Shown: positions 11,439-23,517, counted from the first letter of the stretch. The stretch: DNA of 64,000 nucleotides from Pinus tabuliformis (GCA_031772625.1 CM062805.1:519606683-519670682); one strand, 5' to 3'. The notes: generated by a model not told the origin, from the letters alone. Program-made: numbers and translations.

Positions 11439-12526
11439 ATAGGATAGGTATCTTGACACATAAACTCTTAAGCCACTAGAAGTTCATTTTCCATAGAGGT
11501 GTAACATTTATTAAGGTTTATTCTTTCGAGATATGATGAGTTTGGTTGACAAATTGTTTTTTGTGGGATGGTATCTTCCATTTTAGAAAATGAATGTTAT
11601 ATTGGATTGGTAGCAATAACCCAATTCATGTGCTAAGGATGGTTTCTTGAAGATATATGGAATGAGATTCATATGTTGGTTAATTCTTATATGCTAGTTG
11701 CACTTGCATACCATTCAGATTAGGGGCTCATTGTGTATATAGTTATGGTTGACTTCGAGAATATCATATAATGCCTATATATGGGTTTTCTGGTGGAGGA
11801 GGAGGAAGTAATGTTTGTTTTTGTTGGTTTGGAGATATCTACAATCTTGGAGGATTGGTATATTGAGGGTTTTGCACTAAAGGAATGTTTTGGAATGTTG
11901 GATGAGCGAGGTTGATAGGTTGACTTGGATATTTCCACTAACCTTGCCTAGTTGAAATAAGTGGACAAGATTGGTACGAAGATTGAGAAGATAATTTTAT
12001 GTTATAAAAACCAAATACTAAGGAGGATTGTAGTTCATATCCTTCTAAAATGATCTAGGTGCTCTTGGTTTCCTTTAATATATGAATCAGAGTGAGTCCA
12101 CATTCTCCTAAGCTCCTTGATACACTTCCTTCAATCTTGGAAAAGAAGGAAATTTCTTAGTTTTATTTGATTCATGAAACATTACAAAATTATATACAAC
12201 ATTAAGTAGAAATAAATTTCTTGGAATCCTCATGGTACACTTGGGGTAAAATATAGCCAAGGCTCTCTCTACTTAAGGTTTCTTCCTTAGCTACAAGGTG
12301 TCCATGTACATGGCTAGTCAGCGTAGAATATTGATTTTTATATCTTATAATAATCCTTCTAACACTGGTTCAATAAGGTTTGTAGGTATGGTCAATGAAT
12401 TATGGTTTAAATTATGTCACATTAAATTATCAATCTTGTAAAGTTATGACCTATACGACAAAATATAGGCTATGATTTTAGCTTCTAATTCTATTGGAAG
12501 TAAATCAACATGAAATAAATATCACT

Positions 12527-12897
12527 CTATGAAAGAAATAGACATATTAGTCTAAGAAGATAAGTTCTTATTCTAATAGATCATTAAAATATATCTAGGA
12601 AAGAAGATAAATATATTCTATGAAAGCATATAAATCTTATCTATGAAAGGATGGAAATTTAATCTAAGAAAGCATATAAGTCTATTCTAAGAAATCATGT
12701 AAAATTAATCTATGAAATCATGCACTCTTAATCTAGGAAATTATTCAAAATTAATATATGAAAACATTCAAATTTACTCTAAGAAAGAAGGTAAATTTAG
12801 TTTATGAAAGTGTTGAGATGTACCTTCTGTGAAAGCATTCAAACTTATTCTATAAATTCTTTGTAAATTTTATCTAGAAAATCATGTGAATGAGCAT
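12527..12897. repeat. Degenerate 23-bp minisatellite, about 16 units
   Basis: Successive units start ctatgaaa, ctaagaaa or ctaggaaa and continue roughly catgtaaatttaat; most are exactly 23 bases. Examples begin at 12595, 12618 and 12641 (approximate). No unit encodes anything obvious, and no fixed spacers separate the units. Confidence 0.8.
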
Positions 12898-13164
12898 GAA
12901 ATGAGATCTAATTTTAGTGAATGATTATGAAAATCTAAATTCTTCAATGAATCAATAGAGATGATCTAAATTTGATTTTTTTTCTTTTTTAATTTTTTTT
13001 TCAAGGACTTGTTTATGGTCTACAAAGAAACTGAGCAACAATTGCAAAAAAAGGCAATCAAAAGAAAACTTGAAACATAGTACTTAGTGTGAAAATAGAG
13101 AATCAAAATTTATATGGAAATGAATGAATTACGAGACAATAAAAAATTTATACTACAAAGTAGT

Positions 13165-13454
13165 TGTTAGGTCCCTATACTACTAGTGTAACCCTTACTG
13201 TTATTAGTACAACCCCCTTATTATGTTTTTGTGCCTATGTAGCCCCCATATTGTTATTATTGTGCCCTTACATTATTAGTGTTATGTTGGCTCTGATTAT
13301 ATTATGACCCCTTAGGCTCCTATATATAGAAAGGAGATCTTCTCATTTGTATTTGTTCATTTGTGTAATGTAAAGGTGGTTTCCCCCTCAAAGAGGCTTA
13401 TTTCTAAGGCGCTTATCTATCTTTTCTATCTTTTTGTGAGCTGGTTTCATAACA
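13165..13454 (+). repeat. Element B 5' LTR (290 bp)
   Basis: TGTTAGGTCCC...TTTCATAACA. It lacks about 30 bp and about 12 bp segments that are present in the 3' LTR. Confidence 0.9.
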
Positions 13455-14226
13455 TTTGGTATGAGAGCTTTGGATTCTAGGGTTTCGCTGCTCCAAACAA
13501 GTCATTGTGGAATTTTTGGTATAATGTTTTGTCTACGACATTTCAGAAGCTAAAAAAAACCCCATTTGTGACGAAATCATGTTGAACCTCGAGTCCTAAT
13601 TTCAGATCTTGTCTCACTATATTTTCAGATTTATGATCTGAGGAAGTTAGCATTTTTTCAAGCTCTAGAATTTCATCTAAAATAGGTCATCGTGGAAGTT
13701 TCATTATAACGCTTTGGCTACGAAGTTTTAGAAGCCAAAACAAAAACCCATTTGAGAATAAATCGGTTTGAACCTTGGGTCTAAATTTTAGATCTCGTCT
13801 CACATTTTTTCAGATATATGATCTAAGGAAGTTAGGGTTTTTGTAGACTCTCAAATTACATCCTAAACAGGTGACCTTGGGAAAATCGTCATAACTTTCT
13901 CTCTATGCATCAGATTGCAATTTAGTAAAAATTTACAGAAAGAGGACGGATTGTATTGTGTTTGGGTATAATTTTTAGAACCTAAGGTTGAAACTGTGAC
14001 ACGTGGAATGTCGTACAAGTTCACTCTACTGAACTAGTCTATAATTAGGTCATCACGGGAGATTGGGAATAAATATTTCTTCGGGAATCCAATTAGGATC
14101 AAACTTGTGGAGTTAGAAAGAGGACTCAGAGGGATATTTTAGGCCAAACCTTCAAAACTTAAAGATCCAAAATTACAGAGTTACAGTCGTTTCAAGTTAG
14201 ATATACTAAAATCAAGAAAAAGCGAG
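13455..14226 (+). other. Element B untranslated leader
   Basis: It runs from the primer site to the start of gag. No ORF is seen. It is the counterpart of the leader of element A. Confidence 0.6.
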
Positions 14227-14868
14227 ATGAGGAAGTTTGTTGGCAAGGATCCGGTAAATTGGATACTATAGATGGAGAAATATTTTGATCTACATGGTGT
14301 ACCACTGTTACAAAAGGTATGTATTGCATCTAATTATTTAGAACCAAATCAATTTTTATGGTATAAAGGGCTTTGTTCTCGTAAACCACTTGTTACATGG
14401 TCAATTTTCATAGAGGAAATGATAGCACATTATGAAGATACAAAGAGCAACACCTTCTTTAGCCAATTGCTAAATATCAAACAAAAGTGTTCAATGGCAG
14501 AGCACATTGAGGACTTTGAAAAATTGAATATAAGGGAAAATGATATTCCAGAGAAGCAGAGGATTGATGTCTCTATAGGGACTTTAAAGGATAACATTCA
14601 ACATGAGGTTCATCTTTGGGAACCTGATTCATTGGACAAGGCATTTAGGTTGGAAAGAAAAGTGGAAAGCAAAATTATGGAAACAAGGAAGTATACCCGT
14701 CACAACTATAAAGATGGAAGTGTTGTTTCTCCTAGCCTTTCACAACCTACAAGGTTGACACCACAACAATTGGAAGAAAAAGGAGCAAAAGGGGCTTTGT
14801 TATAATTGTGATAGCAAATACACTAAAGATCATAAGTGTGCTAAGAAGAAATTATTTTACATAGATTA
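14227..14868 (+). pseudogene. Element B gag with zinc knuckle, frameshifted
   Basis: The longest open part starts at ATG 14272; gag-like residues begin slightly upstream (MRKFVGKDPVNW, about 14227). It includes an FDLHGVP segment, YLEPNQFLWYKGLCSRKP, FIEEMIAHYEDTK and GTLKDNIQHEVHLWEPDSL. Near 14785 the frame shifts, and the knuckle CYNCDSKYTKDHKC lies in the next frame, with the glycine of the knuckle replaced by aspartate. It is homologous to the gag of element A but longer at its N terminus. Confidence 0.8.
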
Positions 14869-14947
14869 TGAATAGGAGGAAGAAAATGATCAAGAAACAT
14901 CAAAAGAAGAGGATATACACCAGGAACCAACCCCAGAGAAAGAAGAA

Positions 14948-15316
14948 ATGAATCCGACTATATCTTGTAAAGCATTGGCAAGAATTACCACTCCTCAAAC
15001 TCGCAAGATAGATGGACATATCAAGAAGAAAAAGGTTCAAGAAGTGAAAGATCACATCGAGAAAGAAGTAATGAATCCAACAATATCTTGTAGTGCATTG
15101 GCCAGAATTACGACTCCTCAAACTATCAAAATAGAAGGACATGTCAAGAAGAAAAATGTTCAAGAAGTGAAAGATCACATCGAACATCAAGAAATGAATC
15201 CAACCATATCTTGTAATGCATTGGAAGGAATTAAAACTCCTCAAACACTCAATATAGAAGGACATATCAAGAAGAAAAAGATTCATGCAGTGAAAGATCA
15301 CATTGAGCATCGACAA
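14948..15316 (+). repeat. Element B: three 123-bp in-frame repeats (41 residues each)
   Basis: Units are 14948-15070, 15071-15193 and 15194-15316, each starting MNPTISC. The first half matches the opening of a gypsy protease, the second half (VKDHIE) the integrase tail. The frame is open throughout and continues as QQVLKLLKDNTTLLQN to a TGA at 15362-15364. Confidence 0.9.
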
Positions 15317-16025
15317 CAAGTTCTCAAACTTTTAAAGGATAACACTACTTTGCTACAGAATTGAATGAAACAACAGGGAAATCAACATCATAGTGAAAGA
15401 AGTTTTGATATAAGCGATTGGGTATTTTTACGGCTACATCTCAAGCAAGCTATTTATGAGAAGGAAATGTTGGCAATACTACATGCAGTTAAGGAATGGT
15501 GACCTTACCTAATGGGAAGATACTTCAAGGTAAAAATGGATCATGATAGTCCTAAATAATTTTTAGAACAAATATTATCCTTAGAAGAATAGAAAAAATG
15601 GGTCATAAATATGTTGGGTTATGACTTTGAAATCATCTACAAAAAAGGGAAGCAAAATGTTGTTGTAGATGCACTCTCAAGAGAGGATGAGGATGTGGAA
15701 GCATTGTTTTGTGCTATTTATATTATCCAACTAGATTGGATAAACGAAGCAAGGGATGAATGGAAGAAGGACGAAGAAGTGTGGCCACTCATTCAAAAGT
15801 TGCAGAAGATCCTAGTTCAAACAATATTGCCAGAACCTGACAAGGAAGGAAAAATCATATGGGAGCCTGGAGCAGTCACAAAAACAAGAACCCGACGTCT
15901 AAAAAATCGATCATTAGAGTATCTAATCAACTGGAAGGACTTACTGGCTGAAGATTCCACATGGGAGGACAAGAATTTTATACAAAAGCATCAAGAACTA
16001 CCCAAGCATTGTGGACAACACTTTT
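15317..16025 (+). pseudogene. Element B: integrase-tail / RNase H / chromodomain fusion
   Basis: Integrase-tail residues (LKDNTTLLQN, then SDWVFLRLHLKQ near 15412) join RNase H residues (YEKEMLAILHAVKEW near 15450). These continue through MLGYDFEIIYKKGKQNVVVD and ALSREDED (15611 onward, open frame). At VWPLIQKLQ (about 15780) the reading passes into the linker and chromodomain, with LEYLINWKDLLAEDSTWED and FIQKHQELP. Chromodomains of gypsy elements bind modified histone tails and steer integration; here it is no longer attached to an integrase core. Stops at 15362, 15500 (TGA) and 15590 (TAG) break the run upstream. Confidence 0.8.
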
Positions 16026-16040
16026 TGAAGGAGAGGGGCA

Positions 16041-16372
16041 TGTTAGGTCCCTATACTACTATTGTAACCCTTATTGTTATTAGTACAATCCCCTTATTAT
16101 ATCGTTGTGCCTATGTAGTCCCCATATTGTTATTATTGTGCCCCATAGAAGCCCACTATTGTTATTATTGTGCCCTTACATTATTATTGTTATGTCGGCT
16201 CTGATTATATTATGACCCCTTAGACTCCTATATATAGAAAGGAGATGTTGTCATTTGTATCATCCAAGAATTGTTCATTTGTGTAATGTAAAGGAGGTTC
16301 CCCCCTTGAAGAGGCTTATTTCTAAGGCGTTTATCTATCTTTTCTATCTTTTTGTGAGCTGGTTTCATAACA
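16041..16372 (+). repeat. Element B 3' LTR (332 bp)
   Basis: It starts TGTTAGGTCCC directly after the purine tract and ends TTTCATAACA. It is equal in length to the 5' LTR of element A. Confidence 0.9.
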
Positions 16373-16377
16373 GTAGC

Positions 16378-19300
16378 ATTGTGCATCCAAAAATGGGGGT
16401 CTCTAGATGATCTCCTAAGCCTTAAGAAAACACAGGAACCTACTCTCTTAACTACCTCAATTACTCATGAATGCACAATGGAAGAAAATGATCAACTATC
16501 TGAGATTATATTGAAGAAAATAGTTTATATATTAATTGAAAACTAATGTATATATGTGTCCCCTACTCTTCCCAGTGAGACCCAAATATAGTGATTTTTA
16601 AATAACATCTTTTAGAATTAATGCTACAAATTAGAAGAAAGATGATGACTAAGTGTTCTACTACTAATTTTCAGTACATTTCAGATTTAATTCCTATGCC
16701 TCGCTTATGAATTATTGAGTAAATATGAACATGTAACCTATTGATGTGTTATTATTCAAGACTATTTGATTCTATGAAAATTTCACGCTCACCTAATCCT
16801 AGTTGTTCTGCCATGTAATAGTGTTGATATACTCTATCTTTGCGCTCGGTCACACAATAAGTTGATCTTGACTTTGACATTGGCATAGTGATGACTTAGT
16901 TACTTCTTTGATGATCCAGATAGGTGATTCACCATGCTTTCCACTTTTTCCACCCACATATATGACTCGTTTGATTTCGTTGACCCAGAATATGTGCTGA
17001 CCATTGAATTTGCTACAGTTTTAAAAGAGAGGTACAAAATCTGTTAATTTATGCAATGTTCACAGATTAACCTGTTTTTACAAAGAAAATCACACAAAAT
17101 TGTAGAAAAATGGAATCATTGCCTATGTTTAACCTTTTGTAGCTCAAATGGAAAATGTACATATGGAATGTGATAAAATTATGTAGAAAGGATGATTATG
17201 AAGGTTCATATAAGATAAATATAGTAAAAAAATAAAGTAGCGAGTTGACAAAAATATGTTAGTTCCTCGGCCCATCAGTAGGATGTGAGGATTATATTGT
17301 AATTTCATTACCACTTATATCTTTATTCTAGTGTATCTAGAGTGTTTTTTAATATTTCCATAATTTCCATTAATATAATTGGAAGATATCTCCATTTCAT
17401 AGGAGTTTGAGTATGTCCATGAGTTCTCTTATTCCCCTTAGTAAGACATGTCTGACTAAGTTTCCATGCACAATGTAGTTGTGTTGTCTCTTCTAGTAAT
17501 ATTAAACATTTCGTCATATTATTCCACGAAATTATTGATCTCTGCTTGGGCCATTTAGAAGGCATCCTTTATTCCTCTTACTTTGAAACAATATTTGTAC
17601 TTGTGGAAGAATGTTCATTTCATCCCAACTAGTGATGTTATTTTATTTTATGCTCATCAATCATCTGAATTATATTTCCTTTAATGTGTATTGGAATAGC
17701 TTGAGCTTCTACTTATCTCAAGTGTAATCATAGGTCATGCACATGACTAAAAACTCAAACAAGAAAATGTTGTTATTCTCTATAGTTAGGACATGGAAGT
17801 GAGGGAGTGAAAATGGATTGATGTTTCTCATTTTTGTTTCTCCATTAATTTCTTGGATAGGGAACTCGAAGACCTCTATTTGGTCCCGATAATAAAATAT
17901 TGTATAGTGATATGGGGCTCCTTATTTCTCTAACATATTCTCAAAACAGATTGCTTCTCTTTATGAGAAGTACTCAAAAGTTTTTTCCCTTCCTGAAGAG
18001 AAAGGTTCACAAACATTTTTGTTGTTATTTATTGGAAAGTATTGGTTTGTAGTTAGTGGTTTTGGGTGAAAACTTTGTTTATTTGTCCCTAATTTAACAT
18101 ATATATGCTTAAGAAACTTCAAAAAATTGCAATCTATTCTAAATTCTCTTTAGAGCTATATTTTTTTTTCTTTTTCTTGTGTTCCACTAAAATGTTAAAT
18201 ATGAAAAAATGATATGCAATATTTAACACCTCCTAGGAAATGACACTAAATTGTGGTGGTGGGATTTAAAATGGTAGTAATAATGCTTACACTTGCTAGC
18301 TATCTACCTTAAATGTCAAACTAGGCTTTGTAAAAACATAAAAGCCATTGTGTAGTATATATGTCAACTACACACAAGCACTTATTTATAGTAGATATTG
18401 AGAGTCCTAAATATTCTATGACCACCTTATATTACTCAATGAGGGAGAGTGATACTCAACTAATCATAGAAAATATAAAATCTAAGTTCTACTAAATTTG
18501 TAAATTGATTAAAGAAAATAAGAACCAAAGCAAATCTTATAGGGACAAAAGGAAATGATGTTGTAAATTTAGTTGCAACTATATTTGTAAGATATAGAAA
18601 ATAAATATTATTTATATGGAAAAAAATCCCTTACAAAGAAAATATGAAGTAGCTCATGGTCCAACGCACTCCTTATAATGCCCACTAATGTTTACAAGTG
18701 CAATAAAATAAAGTTGGAAACAATGTTATAGCAATTGTGCATTGTTTTAGGAAATCCTACAAGAAATAGAGAGTGTTATAGGAAAACATATAGGGAATTA
18801 CAAAATGTTATAGAAAAATGAAGAACTCTATCATAGCCACACAACACAAGTAAAATCTATTAGAGCAAGCTAGATGTGAAGTTTTTTTTCCATAAAAGAA
18901 GTAACTATGCCATGAAAATGTTTTTGCATGGATGGTACGATGAACAAATAGCTAGCTATGTATTATTTCTTACAAATAATCATTAGAATGACTACAATAA
19001 CATAAACACAAGCATATTCCATACTTTTAGGGTGTCATTGTGTGGGTCGTACCTAATGTCCTCACAACAAACCTAAGAACAACTAATACTAACAAGTTGA
19101 GAAATAACACTTCACTATGAACATATCATTGAAACTAAGTTACAAAAGTTGAGAAAAAATTTTCTCTAACAATCAACATTAATTAACCACTTATAATCAT
19201 TCAATAATTAATTGCAACAACAATACTTAGTATTGTTTAGGTAAAAATAATGAGTTTTCTAAGCACAAAGAGAGATCAACCTTAGTTTTGGATGGGCCTT

Positions 19301-20002
19301 ATAATATACATTATGGGGGGCCATAAACAAATTCATAAGAGAACGGGGAAAGGATGGATAAAGCTACAAAAGTTCTAACAAATTTCCAATATATCCACAC
19401 AATTCTTGTACTAGCTCTAGTGATAATCATCAACATGGTTACCTATATGACAATTAGACAAGCAGAAACTTCCTCATGCCCTTATAACATCACAAATGTA
19501 ATTTAGTATGAATTTATCTCTAACCTATGATTTTAAGCTACTTAGTTTGGCAAAACAAAACTCAACATGCATAACAAATCCATGAACACAGGGTTGTCTT
19601 TTTTAGTGATGGAGGGTGGGGGGAAGGGTGAAAGTGTAGATCTATATTAAATAAAATATATTTATAGGAATAGATTATATACCTTGATATATGTTGCAAT
19701 ACTCCTAGTTTTAGGATCTAGACCCCTTGTCCTTAGCCCCAATATCTTCTTGTTGAGCAAGTATGACCTACCATTTTATCATGGTAAGGAAGCAATTCTA
19801 GCTCTTACTTAGAATCTAATTACACCAATGTTGATGTTTTACACTCAACAATATGTAGAGAAATCTAAGCCAAATATTTTGTCCCTCCAATTCACTTGCA
19901 TATGGATGTTTTGATCTCGTGCTTATTTATAGCTTGGATCCTTCTTATTGAATGTTTGAGGATCTTGATGATAAGATTCATGGCATGTGAACTACATAAT
20001 TA
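16378..20002. other. AT-rich intergenic DNA, no gene recognised
   Basis: I find no coding segment, tRNA or transposon end that I can support. A G-rich run lies at about 19608-19631. The longest reverse-strand reading (17565-17323) has no recognisable motif. Confidence 0.5.
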
Positions 20003-20007
20003 TAAGT

Positions 20008-20891
20008 TGTAGAAAATCCTATAGATTCACAAGCTCATGCAATTTACTAAAGCACAGGTTGAGAATTTACTCCTACTTTCAACCAGTGGAAGCCAATATA
20101 TTGATGAATACAATATGAATAAGAAGAAGATAAATCAATGGAACATGACACAAGATGTATTTGGGAAAATCCACTACTCAAAAGCTCTCTATATGTTTGC
20201 ATATATCAGAAATATGAGTGCAGATACAAAGCTTGTTCTCACTAGAATAATTCTGCACAAGTATGCTCAACTCTCTCAACTCAAAATCTAGCTCAAGACA
20301 AATCCTTAGCCTATTCAGTAGCTCTCCAAGCACTTAATCACTTGCATAATTCCTAGGATGAATAACCTGTATTTAAAGGGCATTCATGCTTCCAAAACTG
20401 CACAATCCAAACATAGGTTCTTCTCTAATTACATGTATGATCTATATAACTTAGTAACTCACACAACTAATACTACATTTTCCCTGCACTCTAGTCTCAA
20501 TTGGGTCTTTCTTAGAATCAACATGCATGAGTTTCTCACGATGGAATATTCATTTAACTAGAGTGACACTTACGGTTGCACTAGTGCACCAACTAATTGT
20601 TAACTCCCCATTAGTTCCACAAACAATTTGGAACTAATTTAACTAAACATAACTTGTTAAACTCAGTTATCTAATTTACAATACAATTTAAACTCATTCT
20701 GGACCTCCAAAACTTAGGGATAACACATACATGACTCCAGAAAGACTTCCAACTTGAAATTCGTAAGCTAATTAAGTTAATTAAACTTAATTAACTATTT
20801 ACAAGTTGCTATGAGAATAGAATTTGATTTTAATTCTGAGTTCAATTCAAGGACAAATTAAATTGGAATTTCTTGTTTCCATTTCTCAACA
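20008..20891 (-). repeat. Element C 3' LTR (884 bp)
   Basis: It aligns over its length with 23518-24382. The following bases on the plus strand (ttccttctc) give a short purine tract on the coding strand. Confidence 0.9.
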
Positions 20892-20929
20892 TTCCTTCTC
20901 AACAAGAAAAGGATTATCAACTACCCCGA

Positions 20930-21380
20930 TCCTATCTCTGTGAAACTTGATTTACATCTTGACAATGCCTTTGTCAAAATATTAGCATATTTCTTATTCG
21001 TGGGAATGTACTCTAAAAACATAATCCACCTCAATACACAATCTCTGAGATGATGATATCATATATCAATATGCATGGACCAATCATAGCAAACTAGATT
21101 TTTAGGAAGTTTGATACAACTCTGATTATCACAATAAACCACAATTGGATCCATCTTCTCACCAAATAAACCATTCGAGATCTTCCTCATCAAGATGGCC
21201 TCACATGCTGCCTAACTCGCACCCATGTAATCTTCCTCTACCGAATTGATTGCAACCGATCTTTGTTTCTTGTTGTACCAAGAGATTGTCTCTGACCCAA
21301 TACTGAAGATCCCTCTTAATGTGCTCTTCAGGTCCGATGGAATCCTTGCGCAATCTACATCGGTGAAGCCTTGAAACCTC
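20930..21380 (-). pseudogene. Element C RNase H remnant
   Basis: Minus-strand pieces include GVRFQGFTDVDCA, a SIGSETISWYNKKQRS region in a shifted frame, the AILMRKI and IVVYCDNQSCIKL stretches, and YIPTNKKYANILTKAL near the end. These are standard landmarks of plant copia RNase H. Frame changes and a stop after the HIDI motif show decay. Confidence 0.8.
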
Positions 21381-21385
21381 ACTCC

Positions 21386-21693
21386 CTCTCAAGGAAAATT
21401 TTAAGGATGGAAAAATTTCTTGAAGTTTAAAAACATTGGCGAATCTCACTAATCCCTAATATGCAAACTATAAAATGTTTATTGATATATTTGTAAAATT
21501 ATTCAAATTTATAATGATTTTATATATAGCCTCTATACAATGTTGGCGATTTTTAAGGTAAAATAATTTTATATTCTAAAATTTGGGCGAATCGTCTTTT
21601 ATAAAATTGGAAATTGGCGAATCTTTTTTGTGGAAAAATCATGGAAAATTAGCCCACTGGGCGAACATTAGCCCCTAAAATTTTCCATGCGAG
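21386..21693. mobile_element. Short AT-rich insert with 21-bp imperfect terminal inverted repeats
   Basis: Ends 21386-21406 and 21673-21693 are inverted copies matching at 18 of 21 positions around a shared ggaaaatttta core. The bases tccctct occur at both outer edges (21383-21389 and 21694-21700). They can be read either as a 3-bp duplication outside the 21-bp repeats or as a 7-bp duplication overlapping the left repeat. The interior is non-coding and repeats a ggcgaat word several times. It could be a miniature DNA transposon; because the copia RT is also missing here, it may instead be filler at a deletion joint. Confidence 0.4.
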
Positions 21694-21698
21694 TCCCT

Positions 21699-22616
21699 CT
21701 ATCCATTTGTACCATAATTCATATTGAGAAGTGCCCCTATGGTATCACTTCGTATAAATTTGACCTTATTTCCTAACTCTTTCTCCACCAATTCTTTAAA
21801 CTCACAAAACATTGTTAAAGTTTGATCCTTTTTCTGCATGAAAAATATCGAGCATTTTCGAGAAAATTCATCAACAAATATAACATAATACCTGTGTTTG
21901 GTCGTGGATGTTGCTGAGAATGGTCCACACACATCTTAATGGACTCGCTCTAGAATATCCTCTGCTCGACTGTCTCTGTAATTAAAGGAAGACTTGGTGT
22001 ATTTTCCCAAAGTAAACCCCTTGCATATATCAACTAGCTCAAGTGTACCTTTGGGAAGACTGATAGAGATCCGTTGTAATATATTCAAAGCCCCATGATG
22101 CAGGTGGCCTAATTGCCTGTGCCAAAACTCGCCAACGTCTCGGCTCTCCACCCTATCTGCTTTTGTTCTCAAAGAAGCACTCTCCTTTACCTCCAACTTA
22201 TAAATATTCTTCATCTGAATCCCTATCTTCTTTACTTGACCCGAGACTATGTGTTGAATGAACAACTTTCCTTTCGAGAAGATCACATGAACGCCTCTAT
22301 CCTCAAGGATGGAAATAGATACCAAGTTCTTCTTCTGCCCGAGCACATACATAACATTATTCAAGGTGAGTGGAGCCCCATGACTCCTCTGAAAAGTAAT
22401 CGTTCCCAATTCAGTAACAATATACTTCCCATCGTCACCCATCTCGATATGCATCTTGAGATATTTCTCCTCCATGTCATTAAACAACTCCATTTCACCA
22501 GTCATGTGGAATGAAGCTCCACTGTATAAGTAACATACACTCTGCATCTTTTGTGATACCATGCATGCAATGAGGGAAAACTCTAATTCGAATTGAGACA
22601 CCAAAGCCTCACCCAT
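21699..22616 (-). pseudogene. Element C protease and N-terminal integrase
   Basis: An open stretch 22616-21936 encodes a copia protease with YSGASFHMTG, where the usual catalytic DSG aspartate is replaced by tyrosine. It then encodes the GAG-pre-integrase segment with HRQLGHLHHGAL and a CKGFTLGKY motif that has lost one cysteine to phenylalanine. After a stop at 21933-21935 the integrase core starts with DVCGPFS and RYYVIFVDEFSRK (first catalytic aspartate) and reaches IRSD (second aspartate). It ends shortly after, at the foreign insert. The last third of integrase and all of RT are missing. Confidence 0.85.
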
Positions 22617-22625
22617 TGCTCCTCC

Positions 22626-23420
22626 TTAGGACTTCTTCTTGGACTTCTTGAGTCGACAAGTTGCATCAAAATGGCCCAGCTTGTGACAATGAAACCACTT
22701 AAATTTCATCATGTATTTCATCTTACCTCCATGATAAAAATCCAATTTTGAATGAAAAGCTTTCCTTTTCCCCTTTTTCGACTTAACCGTTAAGGCATGA
22801 TTCTCTTCATCATCCATCTTTGTTGAAGAGCCATGTCTAGTGTTCCTCGTGATCTCCTCCTACATCAAATCCCACCACAGTCGTTCCTAATCTAACAGCT
22901 TCTCTCGACCATTGACAGAGTCCTGACAATTATGCCAACTCTTTGGGAGCCCTAGAAGAGTAAGAATCACTAGATCATCCTCGACAACCATGATTCCAAC
23001 ACTTCCAAGTTCATCACGACATTGAGTGAACTTGGTCAAGTATTTTTGAATAGTGTCTCCTTTCTCCATTTTGATTTTTCGTAGTTTGTCCTTCAATGCC
23101 AATTTCCTTTGGTCATGGTTGTCCTAATACAAGGCCATCAATGTTTTCCACATAACGTATGGAGTTTCCTTGCCATCCAGACTCAAGATAATGTGGTCTC
23201 AAACTCCCTCAAGGATTATCTGCCTCGCTTTCGGCACACACTTCTTCCATTCAACCAAATTCTGTGCATCTAATGTTCTTGGCTTAGGAATTTCTTGATC
23301 AACAAATCATTTCAAGCCATTATCCTCTAGCACAGCCTCTATCGTGTCCCTCCAGGCTATAAAATTCAAGTTTCCTTCCAAGACATACTCGAGCCACAAA
23401 CTGTAGAAGGCCATGAGCCG
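22626..23420 (-). pseudogene. Element C gag, interrupted by several stops
   Basis: Recognisable from about 23415 (WRDTIEAVLED) through KDKLRKIKMEKGDTIQKYL and LTLLGLPKSWHNC to a zinc knuckle CHKLGHFDATC at about 22660. The first knuckle cysteine appears to have become tryptophan. At least four stops interrupt it. In a working element this protein forms the particle and binds RNA. Confidence 0.75.
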
Positions 23421-23517
23421 ATCTAGAAGTATGTATTGAAAATTCAAATTTCACCTGTAACCCAAAAATAAAAACTTCGAAATCTCATCTAGCATATTAT
23501 TCTTAGCTCTGATATCA

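Larger units (their letters stand above)
10387..13159. other. AT-rich intergenic DNA between elements A and B
   Basis: No ORF resembles a gene on either strand. It holds a 62-bp tandem duplication and a 23-bp degenerate satellite (listed separately); otherwise I see nothing supported. Confidence 0.5.
13165..16372 (+). mobile_element. Element B: second copy of the shuffled non-autonomous Ty3/gypsy family
   Basis: A 3.2-kb plus-strand element with LTRs 13165-13454 and 16041-16372. Flanks are gtagt and gtagc, a 5-bp target duplication with one change. The primer site tggtatgagagc (13457-13468) differs by one base from the usual initiator tRNA-Met site, and a purine tract aaggagaggggca (16028-16040) adjoins the 3' LTR. 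Its coding architecture matches element A joint by joint: gag, triple unit, integrase tail, RNase H fragment, chromodomain. It lies in the opposite orientation and at a different target, so the two are independent insertions of one already rearranged family. Confidence 0.9.

Noticed and set aside
11720..11938. Minus-strand serine-rich frame of 72 codons
   Set aside because: Low complexity in AT-rich DNA, no ATG context or motif that supports a gene.
12527..12897. CRISPR-like array
   Set aside because: Units are contiguous and degenerate, without unique spacers, and the DNA is eukaryotic.
19608..19631. G-quadruplex-like run
   Set aside because: Only three separated G-runs; no context to support a role.
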